DNA of 64,000 bases from Bacteroidales bacterium (lineage in GTDB: Bacteria; Bacteroidota; Bacteroidia; Bacteroidales; UBA932), in contig JAKSKN010000014.1 in NCBI GenBank assembly GCA_024401695.1, positions 1 through 64,000 on the forward strand, given 5' to 3'. Each line of letters opens with the position of its first letter. Within the stretch, counting starts at the first letter, position 1. The position numbers and the translations under genes were made by a program. Below are positions 43,983 through 53,154 of the stretch, in pieces. The notes beneath the pieces were generated by a model. The model was not told where the DNA came from. It did no database searches and worked only from the letters and a program-made list of their open reading frames with translations.

Positions 43983-46900
43983 CTAAATATTCAAAGTGAC
44001 TCCGAGCGTCACATACGGACCTCTTTCCACATAGCCCGGGATGCGCTGTACCCTGTGGCCGAGAAGGTTGCCCCCCTGGATCCAGAAGCCGACGCCGCTG
44101 ACAAGCCTGTATTCCGCATACAGGCCAGGGCTCAGGTACCACGAAATGAACTCGTCATCGGACCAGGAACTCTTCCTGTCGCTGCAGAAGTCCAGCCAAA
44201 GACCGGCGAAGATGCGCCTGTTCCAATTGTACACGGCACGGGCATTGAACCTGAACGCCGGCTCGAGATATCCCATCGCATTCTCGTCAATCGTGCTTTT
44301 CGCATATTGCATCGATCCGTCGACCTGAAGGTCTTCGGACTTCCACCCTGCACTCAAACCGAAGTAGAGCATTGCCATATCGCCTTCATTGAAAGTACAG
44401 AACGGAAGCGGAGCCTTCTCGACTATCTTGTAGCCGCCTCTCAGGTCATAATCGAAATGACGGCCGATCTCACCCTTGAAACCTGCGTATGCATCGAACT
44501 GGGTCTTGGAGATCACAGGAGACGCCGCAGTCCTGAAGTGATAGTGGTTCATCTGCTTGAGATCGGAATACGAATGGAGTTTCTGCCCGCCGACAAATCC
44601 AGCATAGATGTTGAAGACATCCTTCGCCACCGCAAGGGAGGCCCTGACATCAGGCGACATCGAGAACTGATTGCCCCTTCCGTGGCCGAAATCGAACCTG
44701 GCACCGGCATCGATGAAAACCGGACCGAGGGTGAAACGGAGACGAGGGGTTGCGTTCAGCAGGAAATACCCTGCGCCACCAAGTCCGGAGAAACTGTCCT
44801 GAATATTGTCGTAGTCGAAATTGAAATCGATCAGAAGACGGAATTTCTTCTGCAGCACGGGACCTATGCTGCCCCTGAGTGCAGCGTAATTCTCCCCCAC
44901 ACCTCCATCGATGCCGAAGTCATCCTTGGCATAACGGTAAAGGACACCCAGATCGTAATACAGGAACGAAGGGCCGTCATTCCGCGCCTTGATGTTGAAA
45001 TCAAGATATGCAGAGTTGTACGCCGACGTACGCTCGTATGACCTGGTGAAAATGCCGTCCCAGCCGGCATTGAGCCTCACGAAGGAATTCTTGTTTATCC
45101 AGTCCGCCTGCACTCCCAGCCGGTCATACAGATCATAGCCGTCATACTCGGTCCCCTTGCCGTCGCCATACCCGGTGGCAAGCCTGCCCGCATAGCCGCG
45201 GCCCGTGTTATAGACCGACAGCGAATTCCCGTCCGTCAGGACCGGAGTCCAGTACAGGTCCAGCTCCGGATGGAACGAATAGCCCGCTCCGGCACGGAGA
45301 TACAGCTTGCGGAAATCGGCCGTCGACTTGGACGGATTTGTCTTGACATAGTAAGGCGAGAACTCGTATGCGCCCTTGTACGGCGATTCGAACACCGAAT
45401 AATCGAACTTGTAGTCAAACTTCATAAGGGAATCCGGCACGGGCAGACTGATGAATTCCTTGTCAATCACAAGGGCCAGGCTGTCCTTTGCCGCCTCGCT
45501 CTTCCGGTCGCAGGTGGCAAGGCGGAACTCCGCATCCGTGGCCCAGGTGCTGTCGCCGGAGTCGATGTAGGTCTGGAACCACTTGGCGGCGGAATCGTAG
45601 TTCTCCTGCTTGAGATATGAATAGGCGATGTTGTACGGCAGCATCCTTCCCTCGGGACGGTCATAGAACGCATCGGCGTTGTAGAGCTCGAGATACGTGC
45701 GTGCAGCCTCCTTGTAGTTCCCGGTACGGTAGTATGAGTCGGCCATGCAGTAGCGCGAGAGCTGGCCGAAACGGTCATTCCTTCCCAGGTAGAAATTGCA
45801 GGTGCGCAGATAAGGCAGAGCCTCTTCATACCTGCCCGCCTTCATCAGTTGCTCCGCCCGCAGGAAATTGGCCTTCGTATAGTTGCTCTTCATATCATTG
45901 CCGAGCTCATCGATATTGTCGTAGGCATTCACGGCCCCCTCATAGTCACGGTCCACCAGCTTGGCCAGCGCCATATAGCTGTATATCATCTCGCCCTTGT
46001 TGTTCGGATATTTCCGGATATATTCCGAGAAGCCGGCCGTATCCTTGTCCAGGTCATATGCAAGCTTTGCATAGTTGAACAATGCGTCCTCCGTGATCCT
46101 GGCATCAAAATCCACCGCACAGGCATCCTTGAAAGCCTTCATCGCCTGCTTCATCCTGTCGGTGCGCAAATAGGAGTTCGCAAGCTGATAATTTGCTATC
46201 TGCCCCAGGGAGTCCGTCCTGTCCGGCATCTGGCTGAACAGGTCTATGGCGCCCTCGTAATCCTCCACGGCATAAAGGACGGATGCTGAATGGAAAATAT
46301 CAGACCTGTTCAGGTCGGTATGGGACGAACCCTCGTAATAGTCACGCGCCTTCTCGCTGTCGCCCTGGACCAGATACGAGCCCGAGATGATGCGGGCCAA
46401 CCTCTCACGCCTCTCCTTCGGAGCCTTTTCGTACAGGGCCTCGCCCTCCGCTATCGCATAGTCGTAATTCTTGAGATTGAACTGACAGTCAACAAGATAG
46501 AAGCGGGAAAGATCCTTGAAGCGGCTGTCATCCGCCGACACTTCAAAGCGCTTGACGGCTTCCGCGAACTCCTTGCGGTTGTAAAGTATGGTACCGTGCA
46601 GGAAATATGCGCAGGCGGTATAGTCGCAGACCGGGCGGTTTTCGAGACGTTCGAACGCAGTCAGCGCCTCTGCATAGCGCTTGCAGGAATATTCGGAAAA
46701 ACCGCGTCTGAACCAGTACTCCGACTGGAATTCTTCCGGGAGGTCATATGGGTTGACCTGCTCGAACTCCGCTGCCGCCTCGTAATACTTCTCCCCGTCG
46801 AAGAGCAGCCTCGCATTCTCGAACAGGATGTCATTGGCCAGACCGGCGGACGGATGCGCCTTACGATACGCCGAGACAAGGTCGGGATAGTCCGCGGAGC

Positions 46901-47108
46901 GCATCTTCAGCGCGCAGAGGACAATGTAACCGTCCGACACGGCATCGGGCTCCACCGTTTCCAGAAGGTTCTTCGCCCCTTCATACAACTGGTTCTGATA
47001 TAGATTGAGTGCCTGGCGGAACACCTTGTCGCGCCCCGGATGCGAGGCACTTGCCGTGCAGACGGAAACAAGCGAAAGGAATGTGGCCAGAATTAACTTT
47101 ACTCTCAT
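43983..47108 (-). CDS. TPR-repeat protein with a C-terminal outer-membrane beta-barrel
   Basis: Large exported protein of 1041 residues with a signal peptide ending ASA (about 22). Residues about 28-560 are a series of tetratricopeptide-like helical pairs (ALNLYQNQLYEGAKNLLE; YEAAAEFEQVNPYDLPEEF; YKEAARTYLELYNADAFYD). After a linker comes about 440 residues of alternating aromatic/glycine strands (about 600-1041: YSFHPELDLYWTPVLTDG, RLNAGWDGIFTRSYE), closing with VTLGVTLNI as in outer-membrane barrels. The layout resembles BcsC/PelB-type secretion porins, where TPRs sit in the periplasm under a barrel. No polysaccharide synthesis genes are adjacent, so the cargo is unknown. Confidence 0.8.
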   Translation of the reverse strand: MRVKLILATFLSLVSVCTASASHPGRDKVFRQALNLYQNQLYEGAKNLLETVEPDAVSDGYIVLCALKMRSADYPDLVSAYRKAHPSAGLANDILFENARLLFDGEKYYEAAAEFEQVNPYDLPEEFQSEYWFRRGFSEYSCKRYAEALTAFERLENRPVCDYTACAYFLHGTILYNRKEFAEAVKRFEVSADDSRFKDLSRFYLVDCQFNLKNYDYAIAEGEALYEKAPKERRERLARIISGSYLVQGDSEKARDYYEGSSHTDLNRSDIFHSASVLYAVEDYEGAIDLFSQMPDRTDSLGQIANYQLANSYLRTDRMKQAMKAFKDACAVDFDARITEDALFNYAKLAYDLDKDTAGFSEYIRKYPNNKGEMIYSYMALAKLVDRDYEGAVNAYDNIDELGNDMKSNYTKANFLRAEQLMKAGRYEEALPYLRTCNFYLGRNDRFGQLSRYCMADSYYRTGNYKEAARTYLELYNADAFYDRPEGRMLPYNIAYSYLKQENYDSAAKWFQTYIDSGDSTWATDAEFRLATCDRKSEAAKDSLALVIDKEFISLPVPDSLMKFDYKFDYSVFESPYKGAYEFSPYYVKTNPSKSTADFRKLYLRAGAGYSFHPELDLYWTPVLTDGNSLSVYNTGRGYAGRLATGYGDGKGTEYDGYDLYDRLGVQADWINKNSFVRLNAGWDGIFTRSYERTSAYNSAYLDFNIKARNDGPSFLYYDLGVLYRYAKDDFGIDGGVGENYAALRGSIGPVLQKKFRLLIDFNFDYDNIQDSFSGLGGAGYFLLNATPRLRFTLGPVFIDAGARFDFGHGRGNQFSMSPDVRASLAVAKDVFNIYAGFVGGQKLHSYSDLKQMNHYHFRTAASPVISKTQFDAYAGFKGEIGRHFDYDLRGGYKIVEKAPLPFCTFNEGDMAMLYFGLSAGWKSEDLQVDGSMQYAKSTIDENAMGYLEPAFRFNARAVYNWNRRIFAGLWLDFCSDRKSSWSDDEFISWYLSPGLYAEYRLVSGVGFWIQGGNLLGHRVQRIPGYVERGPYVTLGVTLNI

Positions 47109-47132
47109 AAGACAAACTTTTTGCGTAGTTTA

Positions 47133-47161
47133 CAAATTTACTCATTTTTACGCTATCTTTG
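47133..47161. promoter_or_regulatory. Divergent pair of -7 boxes (TPR-barrel gene / ftsE)
   Basis: Minus-strand TAAATTTG (47133-47140) and plus-strand TATCTTTG (47154-47161), both exact TAnnTTTG, are back to back with 13 bases between. The ftsE leader would be about 29 bases. Confidence 0.5.
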
Positions 47162-47194
47162 TAGGAAGTTATCAACATTTTTTCAGAAAAAGCA

Positions 47195-47884
47195 ATGGCA
47201 AATGTCGAGTCTGAGCTGACCCCCGTCATTTCTTTTAGAAATGCCGACATAATTAATGGCGAAACGCCCGTGGTTTACGGGCTCAATATGGACGTGATGC
47301 CCGGCGAGCGTGTCTACATCATAGGCAAGGTGGGTACGGGCAAGACTTCCATCATCCGTACGATCATAGCCGAGAACCCTCTGCGCAGCGGACGGGGCAT
47401 AGTGTGCGGGTACGACCTTTCAGACATTTCCACCGACGAGATTCCCTATCTGCGCCGCCGTCTGGGCGTTGTCTTCCAGGACTTCCAGCTGCTGATGGAC
47501 CGCACGGTATGGAAGAATCTTGAATTCGTCCTCCGCGCCACCGGCTGGGGCGCCAATGACGACATCGACGGCCGCATCAACCTGGCCCTCGAGGCCGTCG
47601 GGATGTCCGACAAGGCACACAAGATGCCTCACCAGCTGTCCGGCGGAGAGCAGCAGCGCATCGCCATCGCCCGCGCCATCCTCAACGCCCCCGACGTCAT
47701 CGTGGCCGACGAGCCTACCGGCAACCTCGACGGGGAAACCGCCGAAGGCATCCTCCAGCTCCTCGACAGGATCAACAAGCTCCGCCATACCGCCATCGTG
47801 ATGGTCACCCACAACCGCACCATCTGCATGCGCTACCCGGGCCGCACATTCGAGGTCGCAGACGAATCCTGCAAGGAGATCTGA
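47195..47884 (+). CDS. ftsE: FtsE-like cell-division ABC ATPase
   Basis: ATP-binding subunit of 229 residues that, with FtsX, controls peptidoglycan hydrolases at the septum. It has Walker [11 protein letters not shown]-loop [16 protein letters not shown] (the RTVWKNL segment is typical of FtsE), signature LSGGEQQR and Walker [13 protein letters not shown]. The N-terminal 15 residues extend past the usual start. An ftsX gene does not follow; nth does, 20 bases on. Assignment to FtsE rather than LolD rests on the Q-loop segment and is fairly sure. Confidence 0.88.
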   Translation: MANVESELTPVISFRNADIINGETPVVYGLNMDVMPGERVYIIGKVGTGKTSIIRTIIAENPLRSGRGIVCGYDLSDISTDEIPYLRRRLGVVFQDFQLLMDRTVWKNLEFVLRATGWGANDDIDGRINLALEAVGMSDKAHKMPHQLSGGEQQRIAIARAILNAPDVIVADEPTGNLDGETAEGILQLLDRINKLRHTAIVMVTHNRTICMRYPGRTFEVADESCKEI

Positions 47885-47904
47885 CACCCACCAGGACGAA
47901 GCGG

Positions 47905-48531
47905 ATGAAACTGAACGAACGATACGGCGTCATCCTGAGCCTTCTTCAGGATCTCCACCCCACAGCACAGTCGGAGCTGAATTTCAGCAACCCGTACGAG
48001 CTGATCGTATCCGTCATACTGTCGGCCCAATGCACCGACAGGCGCGTCAACCTGACCACGCCGGCCCTTTTCGCGAAATTCCCTACGGTCAGGCATCTGG
48101 CCGAGGCCTCGTTCGAAGAAGTCTTCGAACTGATACACAGCATCTCATACCCTAACAACAAGGCCAGGCACATCATAGCGATGGCACAGCGCGTAGTCTC
48201 CGGATTCGGCGGAGAGATCCCGACCGGCATCGATGACCTTATGTCCCTGCCGGGCGTAGGCCGCAAGACAGCCAACGTGGTGGCCTCCATCATCGATTCA
48301 GCCCCGGTAATCGCAGTCGACACCCACGTATTCCGCGTGGCGCACCGGCTCGGTCTCAGCAAGGGCACGACCCCGCGTGCCGTAGAGCTCGACCTTGAAA
48401 GGCACATCCCGGCAGAGATGCGTCCCGACGCGCACCACTGGCTGCTTCTCCACGGACGCTACACCTGCACCGCAAAAAAGCCGCAGTGCGAACACTGCGG
48501 CCTCAAACCATATTGCAAATCAGCAGTCTAG
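47905..48531 (+). CDS. nth: Endonuclease III
   Basis: DNA glycosylase/AP lyase for oxidised pyrimidines, 208 residues. It shows LSAQCTDRRVN, the helix-hairpin-helix LPGVGRKTANVV with catalytic Lys, the catalytic Asp in VDTHVFRVAHRLG and a C-terminal 4Fe-4S site CTAKKPQCEHCGLKPYC (C-x6-C-x2-C-x5-C). Length is normal. Probably co-transcribed with ftsE. The stop overlaps the convergent phosphohexomutase stop by four bases. Confidence 0.97.
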   Translation: MKLNERYGVILSLLQDLHPTAQSELNFSNPYELIVSVILSAQCTDRRVNLTTPALFAKFPTVRHLAEASFEEVFELIHSISYPNNKARHIIAMAQRVVSGFGGEIPTGIDDLMSLPGVGRKTANVVASIIDSAPVIAVDTHVFRVAHRLGLSKGTTPRAVELDLERHIPAEMRPDAHHWLLLHGRYTCTAKKPQCEHCGLKPYCKSAV

Positions 48532-50186
48532 CAGAACTGCTTCTTCAAAGCCTCGATCTTGGCGTCGGCATCATCGCCCTTTGCTCCAAAGTAGAACTTG
48601 ATCTTAGGCTCCGTACCTGAAGGACGGACAGAGACGACATCCCCCGCCTCGGAGAAGAACTGCAGCACATTGGACGAAGGCTGTCCGGTCTTCTCCGGCT
48701 CAAGGTAGTCAATGACCTTGACGACCTTGCTTCCGCACATCTCCGCAGGAGGATCGGCACGGAAATCAGCCATCATCTTCTGAATCTCCTGGGCTCCGGA
48801 AATACCTTTGCGCACCACGGAGACCAGACCCTCCTTACGATATCCGAACTCAGCATATATCCTGTCCATAAGCTGATAGAGCGTCAATCCCTGCTCTGCA
48901 GCCCACGCAGCACATTCGGCTATCATCATACAGCTGACCTGGGCATCCTTGTCGCGCACGAACTGGCCTACATTGAAGCCGTAGCTCTCTTCGCCTCCGC
49001 AGATGAACTCGCCGTCCGCCTCGTGGCGCTTGACGACCTCGGCTATGTATTTGAAACCGGTAAGGACATTGTAGACAGGCACGCCGAAGCCCTTGCAGAT
49101 ATCTGCTATGAGCTCGGTCGTCACGATGGTCTTCACCACATACTTGCCCTCGCCCAGCTTGCCAAGTTCCTTCCACCTGCGCAAAATGTAGTAAGTGAGA
49201 ATGGATGCGGTCTGGTTGCCGTTGAACAGCACCATCCTGCCATCGTTGTCACGCACCGCGATACCCATTCGGTCAGCGTCCGGATCGGTCGCCATCACGA
49301 TGTCAGCGCCGGTCTCGTCCGCCTTTGCAAGAGCCATCTCAAGTGCAGAATGCTCTTCCGGATTAGGAGAGATCACCGTAGGGAAATTGCCGTCGGAGAC
49401 ATCCTGTTCCGGAACGTGAATGATGTTCTTGAATCCCTTCCGCTTGAGGATTTCCGGCACTAGACGCACACCGCAGCCGTGCAGAGGGGTATAGACTATC
49501 TTGAGGTCGGAATGTTTCTCACACGCCTCGGGACTGAGGCAGAGCGAGAGAAGGTCGCGCAGGTAGCAGGCGTCCACGTCGGCTCCGATGGCCTCCACCT
49601 CACCGCACTTGTCCCCCGCCTTGAACTTGACCATAGACGGATCCGACACCTTGGCAACCTCGGCGACAATCTCCTTGTCGACAGGAGAAGTCACCTGACC
49701 GCCGTCAGACCAGCTGACCTTGTAGCCGTTGTACTCCTTCGGGTTGTGGGACGCGGTGATCATCACCCCGGCCACGGCGCCCTTGAGGCGCACCGCATAG
49801 CTCATCTCGGGCGTTGGCCTGATATTGTCGAATATGAACACGTGTATGCCGTTGGCGGACAGCACGTCAGCCGTGATGCGGGCGAATTCCTTGCTATGGT
49901 TGCGGGAATCATACGAGATCACCACACGCGGGTCATCGCCGTCATAATGGGACAGGATATAGTTGGCCAGGCCCTGCGTAGCCATTCCCACGGTATATTT
50001 GTTCATTCTGTTGGTACCCACACCCATGATGCCGCGCAGACCGCCGGTGCCGAATTCGAGGTTCTTGTAGAAGGCGTCCTCGAATGCTGCCGGGTCGGAA
50101 TTGCGAAGCTGCATGACTTGGATTCTGGTTTCCTGGTCGAAGTCTCCTTCAAGCCAGCTTTGGGCTCTTGATTCGTAATCTTTCAT
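48528..50186 (-). CDS. Phosphoglucomutase / phosphomannomutase family enzyme
   Basis: Alpha-D-phosphohexomutase of 552 residues from the ATG at 50186 (MKDYESRAQSW); an ATG-less extension upstream is ignored. Phosphoserine loop GVMITASHNPKEYNGYK, Mg site DPDADRMGIAV, sugar-binding GGEESYGFN and phosphate-binding SVRPSGTEPKIKFY are all intact. The length near 550-580 with GGLRGIMGVGTNRMN near the N-terminus places it with the PgcA/PGM2-like group, which interconverts glucose-1- and -6-phosphate. Divergent from the methyltransferase gene. Confidence 0.93.
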   Translation of the reverse strand: MKDYESRAQSWLEGDFDQETRIQVMQLRNSDPAAFEDAFYKNLEFGTGGLRGIMGVGTNRMNKYTVGMATQGLANYILSHYDGDDPRVVISYDSRNHSKEFARITADVLSANGIHVFIFDNIRPTPEMSYAVRLKGAVAGVMITASHNPKEYNGYKVSWSDGGQVTSPVDKEIVAEVAKVSDPSMVKFKAGDKCGEVEAIGADVDACYLRDLLSLCLSPEACEKHSDLKIVYTPLHGCGVRLVPEILKRKGFKNIIHVPEQDVSDGNFPTVISPNPEEHSALEMALAKADETGADIVMATDPDADRMGIAVRDNDGRMVLFNGNQTASILTYYILRRWKELGKLGEGKYVVKTIVTTELIADICKGFGVPVYNVLTGFKYIAEVVKRHEADGEFICGGEESYGFNVGQFVRDKDAQVSCMMIAECAAWAAEQGLTLYQLMDRIYAEFGYRKEGLVSVVRKGISGAQEIQKMMADFRADPPAEMCGSKVVKVIDYLEPEKTGQPSSNVLQFFSEAGDVVSVRPSGTEPKIKFYFGAKGDDADAKIEALKKQFC

Positions 50187-50216
50187 ATCACTGGTTATTC
50201 GTTTCTTGTATGTCCT

Positions 50217-50253
50217 CAAATTTACAAAATAAAAGGATAAATTGCTACATTTG
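50217..50253. promoter_or_regulatory. Divergent -7 boxes (phosphohexomutase / methyltransferase)
   Basis: Minus-strand TAAATTTG (50217-50224) and plus-strand TACATTTG (50246-50253), both exact matches, are 21 bases apart. The plus-strand box ends only five bases before the ATG at 50259, so that message would be leaderless or nearly so. Confidence 0.45.
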
Positions 50254-50258
50254 CGAGG

Positions 50259-51380
50259 ATGAAAAAGTCATTTGCAGACATATTGAGCGGCATCGACGAG
50301 CGCCGGGACAAAAAAATCGCCGCAAAGCTGCCCGAATGGGCCGCGGCCGGCTCCCTGCAGATACCCTCATCCCTCGCTCTTGAGCAATGCTCCTCAACCG
50401 CCACAGCCCTCTACAAGGCGGAAATCCTCCGGAGAGAGACCGACGGCATCCCCGGCCCGGTCGTGTGCGACATCACGGGCGGCCTGGGGGTTGACTCCTG
50501 GGCGTTCTCCCGGGTCGCCGGAAAAGTATTCTACTACGAGCGCAACACCGAGCTTGCAGCCGCAGTGGCCAGCAACTATGAAATACTGAGAATCAACAAC
50601 GTAGTCATCAACAACGAAAGTGTTGATGCAGCTACCGGGCTCCCCTGCTGCGACCTGATCTTCGCCGATCCGGCAAGGCGCAGCGACACCGGGAACAAGG
50701 TCTTCCTCCTGGAGGACTGCACCCCTGACATCCTGCAGCTTCTGCCACGCTTCCGGCAGCATTGCTCCACCATACTCCTGAAGCTCTCGCCAATGGCCGA
50801 CATCAGTATGCTCTCCAAACGGCTGGGACCGGAATGCAGCGAGATCCATACGGTAGGCCTGGACGGCGAATGCAAGGAGGTACTGTGTCTCCTCAAAAAA
50901 GACTTCACAGGCCCCTGCCTCATCACAGTGGCCAGTCTTGACACCGGCGGGCGCCTGTCATTCCATCCGGAAGAAGAACGCGAAGCCGTGCCGCGCTACA
51001 AGTCCCCGACCCCCGGAGACATCCTTTTCGAACCTTCAGCCGCACTTATGAAGGCCGGCTGCTTCCGTCTGATCTGCAGCCGTTTCGGAATGGACAAGCT
51101 CTCCCCGTCAACCAATCTCTACACCACCGGCGAAGTACCGGCAGACCTCGCCGCACTCGGCAAGAGCTACAAGGTGCTGGAAGTGCTCCCGTTCAGCAAC
51201 GCTTCAATCAAGGACGCCGGCAGACGCTACCCGCGTGCGGAAGTGACTGCACGAGGTATCCCCCTGTCCAGCGATGAACTGAGAAAGAAAATGGGCGTCC
51301 GCTCCGGAAGCGACGCCCACATATTCGGCTGCACTGCCACGGACTCGCGCATCCTGGTCATCTGCCAAGCAGCCAGGTAG
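50259..51380 (+). CDS. THUMP-like class I SAM methyltransferase (PG_1098-type)
   Basis: Putative RNA methyltransferase of 373 residues, a family I know from Bacteroidota (PG_1098 of Porphyromonas is the named example). The SAM-binding motif is VCDITGGLGVDSWAFS, followed by YYERNTELAA and the catalytic-type motif LIFADPARR. The C-terminal part carries the ferredoxin-like THUMP-type segment (LEVLPFSNASIKDAGRRYPRAEV). The substrate is not known. Its 3' end overlaps the convergent peptidase gene by 23 bases. Confidence 0.88.
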   Translation: MKKSFADILSGIDERRDKKIAAKLPEWAAAGSLQIPSSLALEQCSSTATALYKAEILRRETDGIPGPVVCDITGGLGVDSWAFSRVAGKVFYYERNTELAAAVASNYEILRINNVVINNESVDAATGLPCCDLIFADPARRSDTGNKVFLLEDCTPDILQLLPRFRQHCSTILLKLSPMADISMLSKRLGPECSEIHTVGLDGECKEVLCLLKKDFTGPCLITVASLDTGGRLSFHPEEEREAVPRYKSPTPGDILFEPSAALMKAGCFRLICSRFGMDKLSPSTNLYTTGEVPADLAALGKSYKVLEVLPFSNASIKDAGRRYPRAEVTARGIPLSSDELRKKMGVRSGSDAHIFGCTATDSRILVICQAAR

Positions 51381-53154
51381 TCCAGAAGCGGGAGGCATTT
51401 TCGACATCGTGCCGGTGCTGCGCATCACGGTAGCCGTGCATTCCGTCAGGATATATCATCAGTTCAAACTGATATCCCGCCTGCTGAAGGGCATCCACCA
51501 GCTGGAGGGTGTTCTGGAAATGGACATTGTCATCGCCGGTTCCGTGCGTAAGCATAAGCGCACGCGGCAGAGGCTTCCTGCCGTCCTCTTTCCCGAACAC
51601 TTCGGGAACGAATGTCAGAGGAGAGGCCTCGGCATAACCGTCCGGGTTCGCCTGCGGCGTATCCATAAACCTTTCGGTATAATGCGAATCATACAGGCGC
51701 CAGTCGTAGACCCCGCCGCCGGCTATGCCGCAACGGAAGTACTCAGGATACCTGAGTACCAGCATCGAAGTCGTGGTCCCGCCAAATGAAAAGCCTTCTA
51801 CACCTATTCTTGAACCATCAACGAAAGGCTTGGCCTGCAACCACTTGGCCCACGCCACATAATCCTGCAATTCAATCACAGTCATTCTGCGGAAGGCCTG
51901 GTCCATCCCCCGTCTTCCGTTTTCTCCGGAAGAGCGCGGGTCGGCCACGATGTAGATGACCCCATTGTCATAGCACCACTGGTCCGAAGCATCGCGGTCG
52001 CGCCATCTGTCGCGCACATACGGAGTGCCCGGGCCGCCATACAGCTGCATCAGCACGGGATACCTGCGGGACGGATCAAAGTCCTTGGGATATGATATGA
52101 GGGCATAGAGGTCGAATCCGTCATTTTCTATCTTCACCAGCTCGGGTTTCGGAGCAGACGGATTGTCGTCCGCCACTGAGATGTCCCGCAGCTGATACCT
52201 GTCCATCCGTCCCTCTATTGTCCTTTTCGGGCTCGAGGCGGTGGACACGGCGGCGGTGAAGGTCTTCCTGTCATCGCTGATCTTCAGATTCTCCAGATGG
52301 AAATCAGGGTCGGTGAGAGGCGTCACCCTCCCCTTCCTGTCAAGCTTGTAAAAAGAAGTATGGACCTTCGAGTCCCTTTTTGCAGTGAACCATACGTCGC
52401 CCTTCTTCTCGTCGACGGCCTTCAGCGATATGGCCCAGTTCTCACCGTCAGAAAGCCTCTTCAGAGTGCCGTCATAGCCCATAAAATATATCTGCTCCCA
52501 GCCTGTCTCGAAGTCACGGGCCATATACAGGCCCTTGTCGGTGAATATCATACCCTCGATCCAGTTTATCCACGTAGGATACTCCTCGTGATATACCGGC
52601 CTCCTGGACCCGTCCTTCACGCTCACGGCATACACGTCAAGCATACTCTGCCTGCGCGGCATCCTCGACACATAAAGCTCCTCACTGTCCTTACCCCAGA
52701 ACGGAGTCCCGAAATACTGTTCTGAATCATACTCGAAATCGGCCCATACTATGCCTGCGGAGAGGTCTGCAAGACCGATGCGGACAGACGGATTGACTTC
52801 GCCCGCCTTCGGATACCGGGTCTGGTTGAGCACGCCGTCCTGGCCTTTCGGCGAATAGATCGGGAACATCGGGACCCTGGAGTTGTCGAAACGGTAAAAG
52901 GCTATCTTCCTGGAATCCGGACTCCACCAGAATGCACAGTACTCCGACTGGCGGCCGAATATCTCCTCATAGTACACCCAGGACGCATATCCGTTCAGAA
53001 TCAGATCGCTTCCATCGAATGTCAGCCGGGTTTCAGCTTCGGTAGCGACATCCTTCACATACAGGTCATTGCCTTTTGTGTATGCGATTTTGGTCGAGTC
53101 CGGCGAATAGGTCGGATTCAGGACCGCGAGTACAAGGGCAAGCAGCAGTTTCAT
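51358..53154 (-). CDS. S9B dipeptidyl-peptidase IV-like serine peptidase, short form
   Basis: Exported prolyl dipeptidase-like enzyme of 598 residues. A short signal-like start (MKLLLALVLAVLN) leads directly into the propeller segment NPTYSPDSTKIAYTKGNDLY; family members are usually 700-740 residues, so about 110 N-terminal residues (first blade) are missing. The DPP IV Glu motif is present as WVYYEEIFGR. The catalytic triad is Ser456 in GFSFGG (usually GWSYGG), Asp541 in GTGDDNVHFQ and His573 in DGMHGY. It overlaps the recD-like gene by four bases (ATGA) and is the last of a four-gene operon. Confidence 0.88.
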   Translation of the reverse strand: MKLLLALVLAVLNPTYSPDSTKIAYTKGNDLYVKDVATEAETRLTFDGSDLILNGYASWVYYEEIFGRQSEYCAFWWSPDSRKIAFYRFDNSRVPMFPIYSPKGQDGVLNQTRYPKAGEVNPSVRIGLADLSAGIVWADFEYDSEQYFGTPFWGKDSEELYVSRMPRRQSMLDVYAVSVKDGSRRPVYHEEYPTWINWIEGMIFTDKGLYMARDFETGWEQIYFMGYDGTLKRLSDGENWAISLKAVDEKKGDVWFTAKRDSKVHTSFYKLDRKGRVTPLTDPDFHLENLKISDDRKTFTAAVSTASSPKRTIEGRMDRYQLRDISVADDNPSAPKPELVKIENDGFDLYALISYPKDFDPSRRYPVLMQLYGGPGTPYVRDRWRDRDASDQWCYDNGVIYIVADPRSSGENGRRGMDQAFRRMTVIELQDYVAWAKWLQAKPFVDGSRIGVEGFSFGGTTTSMLVLRYPEYFRCGIAGGGVYDWRLYDSHYTERFMDTPQANPDGYAEASPLTFVPEVFGKEDGRKPLPRALMLTHGTGDDNVHFQNTLQLVDALQQAGYQFELMIYPDGMHGYRDAQHRHDVENASRFWTTWLLGR

